NCBI RefSeq assembly: GCF_017912535.1
Contig: NZ_JAERQK010000001.1
Coordinates: 841,941-905,940, forward strand
DNA length: 64,000 nucleotides
Direction of reading: 5' to 3'
Origin: Motiliproteus sediminis
Lineage (GTDB): Bacteria; Pseudomonadota; Gammaproteobacteria; Pseudomonadales; Balneatricaceae
Shown: positions 30,737 through 40,096 of the stretch, one piece after another
Layout: each line of letters starts with the position of its first letter
Numbering within the stretch: position 1 is the first letter of the stretch
Made by a program: the position numbers and the translations under genes
Notes under the pieces: generated by a model
Told to the model about the DNA's origin: nothing
The model's input: the letters and a program-made list of their open reading frames with translations, nothing else
Databases searched by the model: none

Positions 30737-31612
30737 ATGGACAGTCACAATCTCAGTGCGTTCGTCAGCGTCGCTGAACTGGCCTCTTTTTCGCTGGCGG
30801 CAGAACAACTCCACCTCACCCAACCGGCGGTCAGCAAACGGATCGCCAATCTGGAGGAGCAACTCAACTGCCGCCTGTTTGACCGCATCGGCCGCAAAGT
30901 AGCGCTGACCGAGGCCGGTCAGACGTTGCTGCCACGCGCCCGGCGCATCCTGCAGGAGATTGACGACAGCTGCCGGCTGCTGGGCAATCTCGGAGGGAGC
31001 GTCAGCGGGCGCCTGACGTTGGCCACCAGTCACCATATCAGTCTGCACCGACTACCACCGATGCTGCGCCGCTACCGCAATCAGTACCCCGAGGTGGAAC
31101 TGGAGATCGATTTCACCGAATCAGAACTGGCCTACGAGGCCGTCCTCCAGGGACATGCCGAACTTGCGATTATCACTATGGCCCCAGCCCCGCATCCCCA
31201 GATTGAATCCTGTACCCTGTGGTTGGATCGATTACGCTACGTGGTGGCGACGGACCACCCGCTGGCGCAGCAACAGATCAGTGGACTGGCGGACCTGACC
31301 CGTTATCGCGCGATCCTGCCCGGGCCTGCGACCTTCACCCGCCAACTGGTAGAGCAGCGCTTCAGCGAAGCCGGACTGAATCTGGATGTGGCGATGTCCA
31401 CCAACTACCTCGACACCATTCGCATGATGGTCAGCATCGGCTTCGGCTGGAGCCTGCTACCAGAAACCCTGATCGACAGCTCCCTGACCGAAATACCGCT
31501 TGAAGCCGCTCCAATAACCCGGCCTCTGGGCTGTATCCACCATCGTGAGCGCACCCTATCCAACGCCGCCAAAGCACTGATTTACGAGTTGCAACAGCAA
31601 TGTGATACATAA
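30737..31612 (+). CDS. LysR family transcriptional regulator next to leuCDB
   Basis: A 291-aa regulator. The N-terminal winged helix-turn-helix is clear (LSAFVSVAELASFSLAAEQLHLTQPAVSKRIANLEEQL), followed by the two-lobe effector domain. AGGA precedes ATG 30737. Divergent placement suggests control of leuCDB, as for related LysR genes beside leuC in pseudomonads, but the ligand is not known. Confidence 0.93.
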   Translation: MDSHNLSAFVSVAELASFSLAAEQLHLTQPAVSKRIANLEEQLNCRLFDRIGRKVALTEAGQTLLPRARRILQEIDDSCRLLGNLGGSVSGRLTLATSHHISLHRLPPMLRRYRNQYPEVELEIDFTESELAYEAVLQGHAELAIITMAPAPHPQIESCTLWLDRLRYVVATDHPLAQQQISGLADLTRYRAILPGPATFTRQLVEQRFSEAGLNLDVAMSTNYLDTIRMMVSIGFGWSLLPETLIDSSLTEIPLEAAPITRPLGCIHHRERTLSNAAKALIYELQQQCDT

Positions 31613-31682
31613 GCTTATTGGTGTTCCTTGCGCTGACCGGTAACATGGTGACTGGTAGAATGCGCAATCCGCATCAGGACGG

Positions 31683-32648
31683 GTGAACCAAGTGGAATTC
31701 AACGAGCTACAGAACTGGCTGCACCGGCAGACCGAACTGTGGCAAAACTTTGCAACCGAACAGGGCCAGATCGACGCTAACAGCATCGACTGGACACCCC
31801 TGCAGGAGGCTTGCCGGCAGTTGGCGAGCCAGCAAGGCATTGGGCTGCAAAGTGAACTCGCTGAAGCCATGGCCGCCCAGCTGCAGGGCTTTTGCCGCTT
31901 CGGACTGCGTGTTTTGGCGCAGCTGCGCGATCCGCAACCACACGGCGGACTGGAAACACTGGTGTTCGATTTCAGCCAGCATCTGCAGCAGCAGGCGATC
32001 GGGGTGCTGCTGCGCCAGTGGAAACTGCCCGACAACATCGCCCGCCTGGCCGACTGTATACCGCCCCAACAGGACGCCCTGAACCCCTTCGCCTTTAGCA
32101 ATCGGCTACTCGAGCAGCTCGCCCAACAGCTAAAAGAGCCGCGACTGCAAGCGATCGCCACCGAACTGGAGCACTTCAACCGGGCCTTGGCGCGCTACCA
32201 GAGCCAGCTACAACAGGTTCACGTCCAGGCCAGCAGCGCCCTGCTTCAACAACTTCAACAGCAGCCCGCTCCGGATAGTCTCAGCCAACTGCACGCCCAG
32301 TGGGTCGAGTGCTACGAGCAAGCCTACGGCACCATGCTGCAGCAACGCGATTATCAGCAGCTCTACGCCGAGCTCACCAACAGCAGCTTACGCCTCATCC
32401 AGTTGGGACGTAGTTACTGGCAGCATGAATACCGCCAACTCGGCCTGGTTCCGCAGCGGGATTACGACGACCTGCTGCGCAACCACCATAGTCTGCGCAA
32501 ACAACTGCGGCGCTCCGAAGAGCAACAGCAGGCGATCAGCGAGCGTCTGGCGCAGCTTGAGCGACAAGTCAGCCAGCAACAAAACTCTGCTCAGCCGCTG
32601 CCGGCAACCAAACCACCGGTGGCCACGCTACGGAAACGCAAGGCATGA
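31683..32648 (+). CDS. phaE: class III poly(R)-hydroxyalkanoate synthase subunit PhaE
   Basis: A 321-aa helical protein, rich in Gln and Leu, with the PhaE C-terminal pattern (TNSSLRLIQLGRSYWQHEYRQLGLVPQRDYDDL) and a final coiled coil. The start is a GTG, either 31683 or 31692; AGGA is at 31676-31679. It overlaps phaC as ATGA (32645-32648). PhaE is the non-catalytic partner that activates PhaC in class III synthases. Confidence 0.9.
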   Translation: MNQVEFNELQNWLHRQTELWQNFATEQGQIDANSIDWTPLQEACRQLASQQGIGLQSELAEAMAAQLQGFCRFGLRVLAQLRDPQPHGGLETLVFDFSQHLQQQAIGVLLRQWKLPDNIARLADCIPPQQDALNPFAFSNRLLEQLAQQLKEPRLQAIATELEHFNRALARYQSQLQQVHVQASSALLQQLQQQPAPDSLSQLHAQWVECYEQAYGTMLQQRDYQQLYAELTNSSLRLIQLGRSYWQHEYRQLGLVPQRDYDDLLRNHHSLRKQLRRSEEQQQAISERLAQLERQVSQQQNSAQPLPATKPPVATLRKRKA

Positions 32649-33703
32649 AGCAGCTGTTTCAGCCTGAAAAACTGATTACGGAAATGCTTAACCTTAGCCG
32701 CGAAGCGGTAGAGGGGATGCAGACATTAGGCAAGATGGACGGGGTCGAGGTTGACACCACGCCGTGGGAGTCGATCTATCAACAGGACAAACTCCGGTTA
32801 CGTTATTACGCACCATCGCAGCCGCGCCTCAAAACCCCCTTGCTGATCGTCTACGCACTGGTCAATCGCCCCTACATCCTCGACCTGCAACCTGATCGAA
32901 GCCTGATCGCCGCGCTGCTCCAGCGCGGCATTCCGGTGTATCTGATCGACTGGGGATATCCTGATCATGCCGACCGTTTCATCGACCTGGACGACTACCT
33001 CAACGACTATCTGCACCAGTGCGTCCGTCAGGTGTGTCAGCACGCCGGCACACCACAAACCAATCTGCTCGGCGTTTGTCAGGGGGGCACTTTCAGCCTC
33101 TGCTACAGCGCCATACACCCGCAACAGATACGCAACCTGATCACGTTAGTCACCCCGGTCGATTTTCACACCGCCGACAACACCTTGTCGGGGCTGGCGC
33201 GAGACGTCGATGCCCAGTTGGCGCTGGACACCTACGGCAACTTCCCAGGATCGCTCATGACCCGGGCTTACAACTCGTTGATGCCGATGCGTTTGGGGCT
33301 GCACAAAGAGCTCAACCTGCCGCGGCAGCTGAACCAGCACCAGACCGCGGCCAACTACCTCCGCATGGAGCGCTGGATCAACGACTCTCCGGATCTGGCA
33401 GGCTCCGCATTCAAGGAGTTTTTGCAGCAGTTTTTCCAACAGAACAGACTGGTAACAGGAGGCTTAACGATTGGCAGCCATTCCGTCGACCTACAGCAGC
33501 AGCAGCAGCCATTGCTGAACCTGTTTGCTGCCGGCGATCATCTGGTGCCACCATCTGCTTCCCAAGCCTTGGCCAAACTGACCGGCTCGAAAGACTATAC
33601 AGAGAAGGAGTACCCGGGCGGGCACATCGGCGTGTTCGTCGGCCGGCAAGCACAAAAAGTGCTGCCGGACGACATCAGTAACTGGCTCAAGCAGCGCGAT
33701 TAG
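32645..33703 (+). CDS. phaC: class III poly(R)-hydroxyalkanoate synthase subunit PhaC
   Basis: A 352-aa alpha/beta-fold polymerase, the short class III size. The lipase-like box LLGVCQGGTFSLC carries the catalytic Cys. The Asp is in LFAAGDHLVPPSA and the His in YPGGHIGVFVG. With PhaE it polymerises hydroxyacyl-CoA into storage granules. No phaA or phaB lies in this window, so precursor supply is elsewhere. It converges on phaR with a 4-bp overlap. Confidence 0.95.
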   Translation: MKQLFQPEKLITEMLNLSREAVEGMQTLGKMDGVEVDTTPWESIYQQDKLRLRYYAPSQPRLKTPLLIVYALVNRPYILDLQPDRSLIAALLQRGIPVYLIDWGYPDHADRFIDLDDYLNDYLHQCVRQVCQHAGTPQTNLLGVCQGGTFSLCYSAIHPQQIRNLITLVTPVDFHTADNTLSGLARDVDAQLALDTYGNFPGSLMTRAYNSLMPMRLGLHKELNLPRQLNQHQTAANYLRMERWINDSPDLAGSAFKEFLQQFFQQNRLVTGGLTIGSHSVDLQQQQQPLLNLFAAGDHLVPPSASQALAKLTGSKDYTEKEYPGGHIGVFVGRQAQKVLPDDISNWLKQRD

Positions 33704-34272
33704 GAGTCGCTCTTATCCTTGCTGCTATTGCTGCCATCGTCTGACACCGGCTGCTCGTCACCCGGGGCAGAAAACATATTCCACATCGCCATGTTCTGGC
33801 CGGCGATTTTATTCATCATGTTGAGCGGATTGGCGGCGTCGATCATCGATTCCATCTGCTCGCGAATACGATCCTGCTGTGACAGGAACGCTCCGATGCT
33901 CTGCTCCAGATACTGCCGCATCATCCCCTGCATACTGTCGCCGTAGAAACGGATCAGCTGCTGCAACACCTGGTTGGTGAGCATACCTGCGCTTTCTCCC
34001 TCCTGCTCGCTGATAATCTGGAGCAGAATATTGCGCGTCAGGTCCTTGCCGGTTTTCGAGTCCTGCACCTCGAACTGAACGTTATCCAGCACCAACTGTT
34101 TAACGTCTTCCAACGTGATGTAACAGCTCTTGGACGTATCATAGAGCCGGCGATTGGTATATTTACGAAGTACACGCAAGGCTAAGCTATCCTCTTCCGC
34201 CAGAACGGGTTGCTCCGTTCCTGTTATTTTGATTTGCGCTGCAGTATAGGTGTTACTCCGCGGTTGCAGCAA
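33700..34272 (-). CDS. phaR: polyhydroxyalkanoate synthesis repressor PhaR
   Basis: A protein of up to 190 aa. The PHB/PHA accumulation regulator DNA-binding domain is VLRKYTNRRLYDTSKSCYITLEDVKQLV, followed by DLTRNILLQIISEQE. The C-terminal half (YGDSMQGMMRQYLEQSIGAFLSQQDRIREQM) is helical and likely binds the granule. The start is uncertain: TTG 34272 gives a 31-residue extension, while TTG 34179, just before the conserved domain, has AGAGGA upstream. It is predicted to repress phasin and PHA genes until granules form. Confidence 0.88.
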   Translation of the reverse strand: MLQPRSNTYTAAQIKITGTEQPVLAEEDSLALRVLRKYTNRRLYDTSKSCYITLEDVKQLVLDNVQFEVQDSKTGKDLTRNILLQIISEQEGESAGMLTNQVLQQLIRFYGDSMQGMMRQYLEQSIGAFLSQQDRIREQMESMIDAANPLNMMNKIAGQNMAMWNMFSAPGDEQPVSDDGSNSSKDKSDS

Positions 34273-34352
34273 ACCCTGACCACCAGTGCAACATTACTCC
34301 CTTTGGTCATCTTAACTCAATTTGTGCACCAGCGAAGTGCTACACCTTGATC

Positions 34353-35498
34353 TCAGTCAACCCGAAGCATGCGCCAGGCCAGTATCGCTCCAGCAGCACT
34401 GACAATAGCGGCGGCCATAAACACCTGTGGCCCGCCCATCATGCTCCAGGCAACGCCACTGAGATAGGCCCCCAACGCACCACCCAAGCCAAATCCGACA
34501 CTGCTGTAGAGCGCCTGCCCCTGCCCCTGAGAGGCGGAAGGAAAGTATTGATGCACAAAAGCGATACTGGCCGCGTGCAGACAACCAAAGGTAACCGCAT
34601 GCAACAACTGCGCGCCCACGACCACCACCGCCAGATCCGGCCATTGACTGATCAGCAGCCATCGCAAGGCGCAGATCCACAACCCGCCGATAAAAATCCG
34701 CCGCAGCCCCCAGCCCTGCAACAGGCGATGCATCACCAGAAATACCGCCACCTCGGCAATAACACCCAGCGCCCACAATGAACCGATGGCAGTTTTACCG
34801 TAGCCGTGCTCCTGCATGAAGACCGAATAAAACGTGTAATAGGGGCCATGGCCCAGCTGCACCAGCATACAGATCAGTAGAAAGACCTGGATCTCCCGAC
34901 GCTTCAGCACCGCCCAAAGCGCCGGTGAGTTGCTCGACTCAACGGCACGGTCGACATTCACCTTCACCCATAGCGACGCCAACCAGATACTCGCCAGCAA
35001 CAGCCATAACGTCGGCACCAGCGCCGCCATGCCCACCCGATCGAGCAGCGCGCCAATACCAACGACCGCAAGAATAAAGCCGATCGAGCCCCACAACCGG
35101 ACGTGACTGTAGCGATTGCGGGCCGTCCCCATGGCACGCAAAGTCACCACCTCGAACTGAGGCAAAACCGCGTTCCAGAAAAAGGTGAAGCCAAACATCA
35201 GCAGCGCCATGGAGGCAAAGCCATCAACCCAGAAAGCGGCGGAGAAAACCAGTAACGCCACTAGGCTGCCACCACGGATGATCGCCAGACGCTGACCGCT
35301 GTGGTCAGCCAGCCAACCCCAGAGATTAGGGGCAATGATGCGGGTCCCCATCAGAATGGCCATCAACAGGCCGATCTGCTCAGGGTTAAAATTTAACGAC
35401 TCAAGATAGAGCGCCCAGTAAGGGACCAGCCCGCCCAGCAGGGCGAAGTAGAAAAGATAGAACAGCGACAGCCGCCAGTAGGGATAACTGCCGCTCAT
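34353..35498 (-). CDS. MFS transporter (3-phenylpropionate/HcaT-like)
   Basis: A 381-aa transporter with 12 predicted helices. The N-terminus YWRLSLFYLFYFALLGGLVPYWALYLESLNFNPEQIG matches the nucleoside-permease/HcaT-like branch of the superfamily, and GWLADHSGQR is the loop 2-3 motif. ATG 35498 lies 4 bases after the aroC stop; the frame runs to 35558 inside aroC. An MFS gene after aroC is also seen in pseudomonads. The substrate is unknown. Confidence 0.88.
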   Translation of the reverse strand: MSGSYPYWRLSLFYLFYFALLGGLVPYWALYLESLNFNPEQIGLLMAILMGTRIIAPNLWGWLADHSGQRLAIIRGGSLVALLVFSAAFWVDGFASMALLMFGFTFFWNAVLPQFEVVTLRAMGTARNRYSHVRLWGSIGFILAVVGIGALLDRVGMAALVPTLWLLLASIWLASLWVKVNVDRAVESSNSPALWAVLKRREIQVFLLICMLVQLGHGPYYTFYSVFMQEHGYGKTAIGSLWALGVIAEVAVFLVMHRLLQGWGLRRIFIGGLWICALRWLLISQWPDLAVVVVGAQLLHAVTFGCLHAASIAFVHQYFPSASQGQGQALYSSVGFGLGGALGAYLSGVAWSMMGGPQVFMAAAIVSAAGAILAWRMLRVD

Positions 35499-35502
35499 GG
35501 GA

Positions 35503-36597
35503 TCAGGCTTGTGCAGGCAGCACCGGTACGCTGGAAACCACATCGCCGCACTGGGCACGATGGCGTAGCAGGTGATCCAGCAGAGTAATCGCCATCATCG
35601 CCTCGGCAATCGGCGTAGCACGAATGCCGACACAAGGATCATGACGCCCTTTGGTCACCACCTCGATCGGCTCGCCAGCCAGATTGACGCTGCGGCCGGG
35701 AATGCGAAGACTGGAGGTCGGCTTCAAGGCGATATGAGCGACGATCTCCTGACCGGTAGAGATACCACCGAGAATGCCGCCGGCATGATTGGACAAAAAG
35801 CCCTCCGGCGTCATCTCGTCACGGTGCTCGGTGCCGAGTTGCTCCGCCACGGCAAAGCCGTCACCGATCTCCACACCCTTGACCGCGTTGATGCTCATCA
35901 GGCCGTGGGCCAGTTCGGCATCCAAGCGATCGAATATAGGCTCACCCAGCCCCACGGGGACGCCGCTAGCCACTACGGTGAGGCGCGCACCCACGGAATC
36001 ACCGGATTTTCGCAGCGCATCCATGTAGTTTTCCATCTCCGCCACTTTGTCCGCGTCGGGGCAGAAAAAGGGATTGTCGTTGACGATACTCCAGTCAACT
36101 TTTTCAACTTTGACCGGCCCCAGCTGGGACAGATAGCCACGCACCTCAACCCCCTGAGCGGCTAACAGCTTCTTGGCGATAGCGCCCGCTGCAACGCGCA
36201 TCGCGGTCTCCCGTGCTGACGAACGACCGCCACCACGGTAATCTCGCAAACCATATTTCTGCTGGTAGCTGTAATCGGCGTGCCCCGGACGGAAGCTGCT
36301 GGCGATGTCGCCATAGTCCTTGGAGCGCTGATCGGTGTTCTCAATCAATAGCCCAATCGGGGTACCAGTGGTTTTGCCTTCAAACACCCCCGAAAGAATC
36401 CGCACCTGATCCGGCTCGCGGCGCTGGGTGGTATGACGAGAGGTCCCCGGCTTGCGACGGTCAAGGTCACGCTGCAGATCCGCTTCACACAGGTCTAGCC
36501 CAGGAGGGCAGCCATCAACGATGCAGCCGAGGGCCGGGCCGTGACTCTCACCGAAAGAGGTAACGGTGAACAACTTACCAATGGTATTTCCTGACAT
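35503..36597 (-). CDS. aroC: chorismate synthase
   Basis: A 364-aa FMN-dependent lyase for the last step of the shikimate pathway. Family signatures include [24 protein letters not shown] at the start, [14 protein letters not shown] and [26 protein letters not shown]. It lies 31 bp after prmB, the usual arrangement in this class. Confidence 0.98.
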   Translation of the reverse strand: MSGNTIGKLFTVTSFGESHGPALGCIVDGCPPGLDLCEADLQRDLDRRKPGTSRHTTQRREPDQVRILSGVFEGKTTGTPIGLLIENTDQRSKDYGDIASSFRPGHADYSYQQKYGLRDYRGGGRSSARETAMRVAAGAIAKKLLAAQGVEVRGYLSQLGPVKVEKVDWSIVNDNPFFCPDADKVAEMENYMDALRKSGDSVGARLTVVASGVPVGLGEPIFDRLDAELAHGLMSINAVKGVEIGDGFAVAEQLGTEHRDEMTPEGFLSNHAGGILGGISTGQEIVAHIALKPTSSLRIPGRSVNLAGEPIEVVTKGRHDPCVGIRATPIAEAMMAITLLDHLLRHRAQCGDVVSSVPVLPAQA

Positions 36598-36628
36598 AAC
36601 GCTCTCCGGCCGCAGCCGCTCTCAGGGA

Positions 36629-37543
36629 TCAGAACCGATCCCGATATTCATTCAATTCCTGCGCGCTCAACACAAACACACCGTTGCCGCCGCTCGGCAA
36701 CTCTACCCAGATGAAGGGCACATCGGGATAAGCTGCCTGCAATGCCACTTCAGAATTACCCACTTCCACCACCAGCAACCCGTCCGCTGTCAGATAGTCG
36801 GACGCCTCGCGAAGAATCCGCCGGGTAATATCTAATCCGTCTTCGCCTGAGGTCAATCCCAGCACCGGCTCATGATGATATTCCGGCGGCATACTATTGT
36901 AATCGTTGGCATCGACGTAAGGCGGGTTACTGACTATCAGCTGGTAACGCCGCCCGTCAGCACCGGCAAACAGGTCCGACTCGATCGCCTGAACCCGATC
37001 ATCCAACCGATGACGGGTAATATTGCGCCGGCACACCTCCAGCGCGCCCGCGGAAAGATCCACCAGATCCACCTCGGCGTCGTCAAACAGCAGCGCGCAG
37101 GCGATACCGATGCAGCCGCTGCCGGTGCAGAGATCCAGCACCCGCGCCACCGGCGTCTCGTTGAGCCAGGGCTCGAATCCCTCACGAATCAGATCAGCGA
37201 TGGGAGACCGCGGCACCAAGGTGCGCTCATCGACGTAGAACGGCAGTTCGCAGAACCAAGCCTCGCCGATCAGGTAAGGAGCGGGTATACGCTCCTCGAT
37301 GCGGCGGCGGAACAGTTCCAGCACCTGCGCTTTCTCGCTCTCCAGCAGGCGCGCATCCTGAATGGCGGGATCCACGTTCCAGGGCAGTCCGGCTACATGC
37401 AACACCAGTTGCACCGCTTCGTCCCAGGCGTTATCGGTGCCGTGGCCATAGTAAAGATCAGCGGCACGCAAACGGCTCACCCCCAGGCGGATGAAATCTT
37501 TTATACTGTGAAGCTGGTCCAAGGCGGGATCCCGCTGACTCAT
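36629..37543 (-). CDS. prmB: ribosomal protein uL3 N5-glutamine methyltransferase
   Basis: A 304-aa class I SAM methyltransferase. The SAM site is [16 protein letters not shown] and the glutamine-recognition motif is [11 protein letters not shown]. The N-terminal helical domain and the start match PrmB rather than PrmC, and the aroC linkage supports that. It methylates a glutamine of ribosomal protein L3. Confidence 0.96.
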   Translation of the reverse strand: MSQRDPALDQLHSIKDFIRLGVSRLRAADLYYGHGTDNAWDEAVQLVLHVAGLPWNVDPAIQDARLLESEKAQVLELFRRRIEERIPAPYLIGEAWFCELPFYVDERTLVPRSPIADLIREGFEPWLNETPVARVLDLCTGSGCIGIACALLFDDAEVDLVDLSAGALEVCRRNITRHRLDDRVQAIESDLFAGADGRRYQLIVSNPPYVDANDYNSMPPEYHHEPVLGLTSGEDGLDITRRILREASDYLTADGLLVVEVGNSEVALQAAYPDVPFIWVELPSGGNGVFVLSAQELNEYRDRF

Positions 37544-37625
37544 ACGGCCATCTGCTCCGATTAGTCTCTATCGACGCCCGAGGGCGAAAGGGGCCTTATA
37601 GTAAAGAATTATGGTTAGGTACGCC

Positions 37626-38180
37626 ATGGCGCCCAAACAACAAAACACAACGGATGACGCGGATTTCGCCAGCCTGGTTGGCGAAGTCAAACGGCACCAT
37701 CATGACCGTGCGGATCTGCGCACTGAGCCAAAAGCGGTCGGTGACAGTATCGATTACCGCCGCGAAGCGGCAACCCGCGAGCAGGAAGGCTTCAGTGACG
37801 GACTGAGCGACCGTTTAAGCACCCTGGTGGACTCGGAAGAGGAACTGATCTTCGCCGTCCCCGGTGTCCAGCAACGCTTGCTACAGCGGATGAAACAGGG
37901 TCACCTGCCTTGGGAGGCAGGATTGGACCTGCACGGCTACAGCGTGGACGAAGCGCGCGACCAGCTCAGCAGCTTTATTCGCGATGCCCTGCGACAGGGG
38001 CTCCGCTGTGTCATTGTCGTGCACGGTAAGGCCGCCAATACCGAAGGGCGTCAACCCCTGCTAAAATCCTACGTTAACGACTGGCTCAGGCAGATCCCCC
38101 AAGTGTTGGCGTTTGTCTCGTCACAACCTCAGGATGGCGGCACCGGCGCCCTCTATGTATTGCTGAAGCGACATCGATAG
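37626..38180 (+). CDS. smrB: Smr domain endonuclease-like protein (SmrB/YfcN type)
   Basis: A 184-aa protein from ATG 37626; ATG 37611 is an alternative. The C-terminal Smr domain has the family motifs LDLHGYSVDEA, VVHGKA and GGTGALYVLLKR. The N-terminal half is charged and flexible. SmrB cleaves mRNA at collided ribosomes in E. coli. The gene is divergent from prmB, the same arrangement as in E. coli and pseudomonads. Confidence 0.9.
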   Translation: MAPKQQNTTDDADFASLVGEVKRHHHDRADLRTEPKAVGDSIDYRREAATREQEGFSDGLSDRLSTLVDSEEELIFAVPGVQQRLLQRMKQGHLPWEAGLDLHGYSVDEARDQLSSFIRDALRQGLRCVIVVHGKAANTEGRQPLLKSYVNDWLRQIPQVLAFVSSQPQDGGTGALYVLLKRHR

Positions 38181-38249
38181 CACCAGCGCTTTACCCCTGC
38201 GGCGGATTCGCGTACCGTAGCCGCTTTTTTTCTACCATCGAGCGATAGC

Positions 38250-38789
38250 ATGAAAGACGCATTCACCACCATCATTCGAGCCGTTGGCGAAGATCCCGAT
38301 CGCGAAGGGCTGGTTGATACGCCCAAGCGTGCGGCCAAAGCGTTCGAATACCTGACCTGTGGTTATCGCCAGACGCTTGATGAAGTAGTCAATGGTGCCC
38401 TGTTCGACTCCGACAACAGCGAAATGGTGCTGGTCAAGGATATCGAGCTGTACTCCATGTGCGAACACCACCTGCTGCCCTTTATCGGCAAGTGCCACGT
38501 GGCGTACATCCCTTCCGGCAAGGTAATCGGCCTGTCCAAGATCGCCCGCATCGTCGACATGTATGCCCGCCGCCTGCAGATTCAGGAAAACCTGACCAAG
38601 CAGATCGCTGACAGCATCATGGAGATCACCGGCGCGGCCGGCGTCGGCGTTGTTGTTGAAGCCAAGCATATGTGCATGATGATGCGCGGCGTTGAGAAAC
38701 AGAACGGGGTGATGAAAACCTCGATGATGCTGGGCCAGTTCCGCAGCAATCTGGCTACCCGCTCCGAATTCCTGTCGCTGATCAATTAA
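38250..38789 (+). CDS. folE: GTP cyclohydrolase I
   Basis: A 179-aa enzyme that opens GTP to dihydroneopterin triphosphate for folate. The zinc and active-site segments are conserved: [45 protein letters not shown], and [16 protein letters not shown]. The 70-bp gap after smrB holds no visible terminator. A strong terminator follows the stop. Confidence 0.97.
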   Translation: MKDAFTTIIRAVGEDPDREGLVDTPKRAAKAFEYLTCGYRQTLDEVVNGALFDSDNSEMVLVKDIELYSMCEHHLLPFIGKCHVAYIPSGKVIGLSKIARIVDMYARRLQIQENLTKQIADSIMEITGAAGVGVVVEAKHMCMMMRGVEKQNGVMKTSMMLGQFRSNLATRSEFLSLIN

Positions 38790-38798
38790 CACCCACCG

Positions 38799-38839
38799 GA
38801 TAACGAGAAAGGCCCGCGTTGCGGGCCTTTCTCGTTATC
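38799..38839. terminator. strong bidirectional terminator between folE and the cupin gene
   Basis: A perfect 19-bp stem (arms at 38799-38817 and 38821-38839) closes a 3-base GTT loop. The AGAAAGG/CCTTTCT part supplies T-rich tracts on either strand. It sits exactly between the convergent folE stop and the stop of the cupin gene and should end both transcripts. Confidence 0.85.
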
Positions 38840-38841
38840 GT

Positions 38842-39504
38842 TTACTCAGACAGATGGCCAACCTTCACGTAGATCAGCGCCCCCTCCGCACGGGTAAAAG
38901 GGGTATGCCGGCTCATATGCGGATTACGAATCCAACTGCCGGCCGGATACTCCCCGTGCTCGTCACAGAACCGCCCCTCCAGCACCAGAATCTCCTCGCC
39001 ACCATAGTGAGCATGGGGCTGAAAGCGGGTAAAGGGCGCCCAGCGAACCAACGCTACCTGCTCGGCCTGATATTGATGCAGCGGTAGCACCGACAGCCCC
39101 TCAACCAGCCCCGCCGACCAACCGGCACTTGCCGTATCCAGCACCACTTGGCGCTCGTCCGCCGGATCAAACTGATGCAGCTTGACGAAGATAGTGGCAC
39201 CTTCCGCCCCCACTACGGGGGAGTGCTCGCTGCCGACAGGATTACGCAGGTAGGTGCCCGCCGGGTAACGCCCTTGTTCATCTCCGAATACCCCCTCCAG
39301 CACCAGGATCTCCTCACCACCTCCGTGCCGGTGCGAGGGAAACTCGCTATTGGGTGCGTAGCGGACCAGTGAAGAGGCCCGCCCCACCTCGTCACCGATG
39401 CGGTCCAGCATCATCCTCTCGACACCCGCGACCGGTGAATCTACCCAGCAGTAATCCGCCGGAGTAACCACCACCCGCCGGGACAGATCAGCATGGAGCA
39501 TCAT
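38842..39504 (-). CDS. double-cupin ChrR-like protein
   Basis: A 220-aa protein made of two similar cupin domains of about 100 aa. Domain 1 has FPSHRHGGGEEILVLEGVFGDEQGRYPAGTYLRNP, and domain 2 has FQPHAHYGGEEILVLEGRFCDEHGEYPAGSWIRNP. The HxH...E pattern can bind a metal ion. This is the C-terminal cupin type of ChrR anti-sigma factors. The ChrR zinc-binding N-terminal domain is absent and no ECF sigma gene is adjacent, so an anti-sigma role is doubtful. It looks like an internal duplication. Confidence 0.85.
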   Translation of the reverse strand: MMLHADLSRRVVVTPADYCWVDSPVAGVERMMLDRIGDEVGRASSLVRYAPNSEFPSHRHGGGEEILVLEGVFGDEQGRYPAGTYLRNPVGSEHSPVVGAEGATIFVKLHQFDPADERQVVLDTASAGWSAGLVEGLSVLPLHQYQAEQVALVRWAPFTRFQPHAHYGGEEILVLEGRFCDEHGEYPAGSWIRNPHMSRHTPFTRAEGALIYVKVGHLSE

Positions 39505-40096
39505 GGTTAATCCTCACGCCTGTAGATTGTTGTTGAACGCATACTCTGCGCTTCCTGCCCGGATAGTATGTGTCACCACTGCCTACCACCCCGGCCACAG
39601 ACGTGCAGCGACCAAGAACCGATGAGCACAAAAACCGGATCGAGCAACGCCAAACGATCCCAGCCCCTCCATCTGCCAGCTCTAATGGTGATGCCGGCAG
39701 TGCTGCAGGGATCACAACCCCGGCTTACCGGCACTTCCGCCGCCAGCCCCCGCCAAGTTTTAATAATAGTCACCCCACCCATAAAGGGTTACGGCGCACT
39801 CAAACCAGCGGCCGAGGGACGCCGGCGAACGGCAATCCGTGATCCATAATGCCCCCTTACTTACATCGCTGAACGACGTAAGACGCAGTTGCCAAACCCC
39901 AAACAGCCTCGCGTTACGCTGGCGAACCACCGGACAGCAAAACTACAGTTAAAGACTGCGGGCCAGCCAGTCCCCACTGAGCGGGGCCCTGATGTTAAGA
40001 TGCCCTCTGAGCTCACAGCAATGCCAGACCCAACTCCCGCACGCCGCAAGCTGCGGCCATACACTACGGATACCACGGACTAGACGGACCTACATC
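39505..40096. other. 592-bp intergenic region without a convincing gene
   Basis: Several short frames exist on both strands, but none has a good start signal, a domain or family-like sequence, and they overlap each other. One imperfect dyad is visible at 39860-39882 (CTTACATCG and CGACGTAAG, 8 of 9 pairs, 5-base loop). The region must hold the promoters of the divergent cupin and cti genes. I see nothing else supportable in it. Confidence 0.5.

Noticed and set aside
38232..38792. A 186-codon open frame antisense to folE
   Set aside because: folE is certain on the other strand. The antisense frame has no support.
39568..40083. Short overlapping frames on both strands before cti
   Set aside because: They compete with each other and lack good starts and recognisable sequence. 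They lie in what must be a promoter region.
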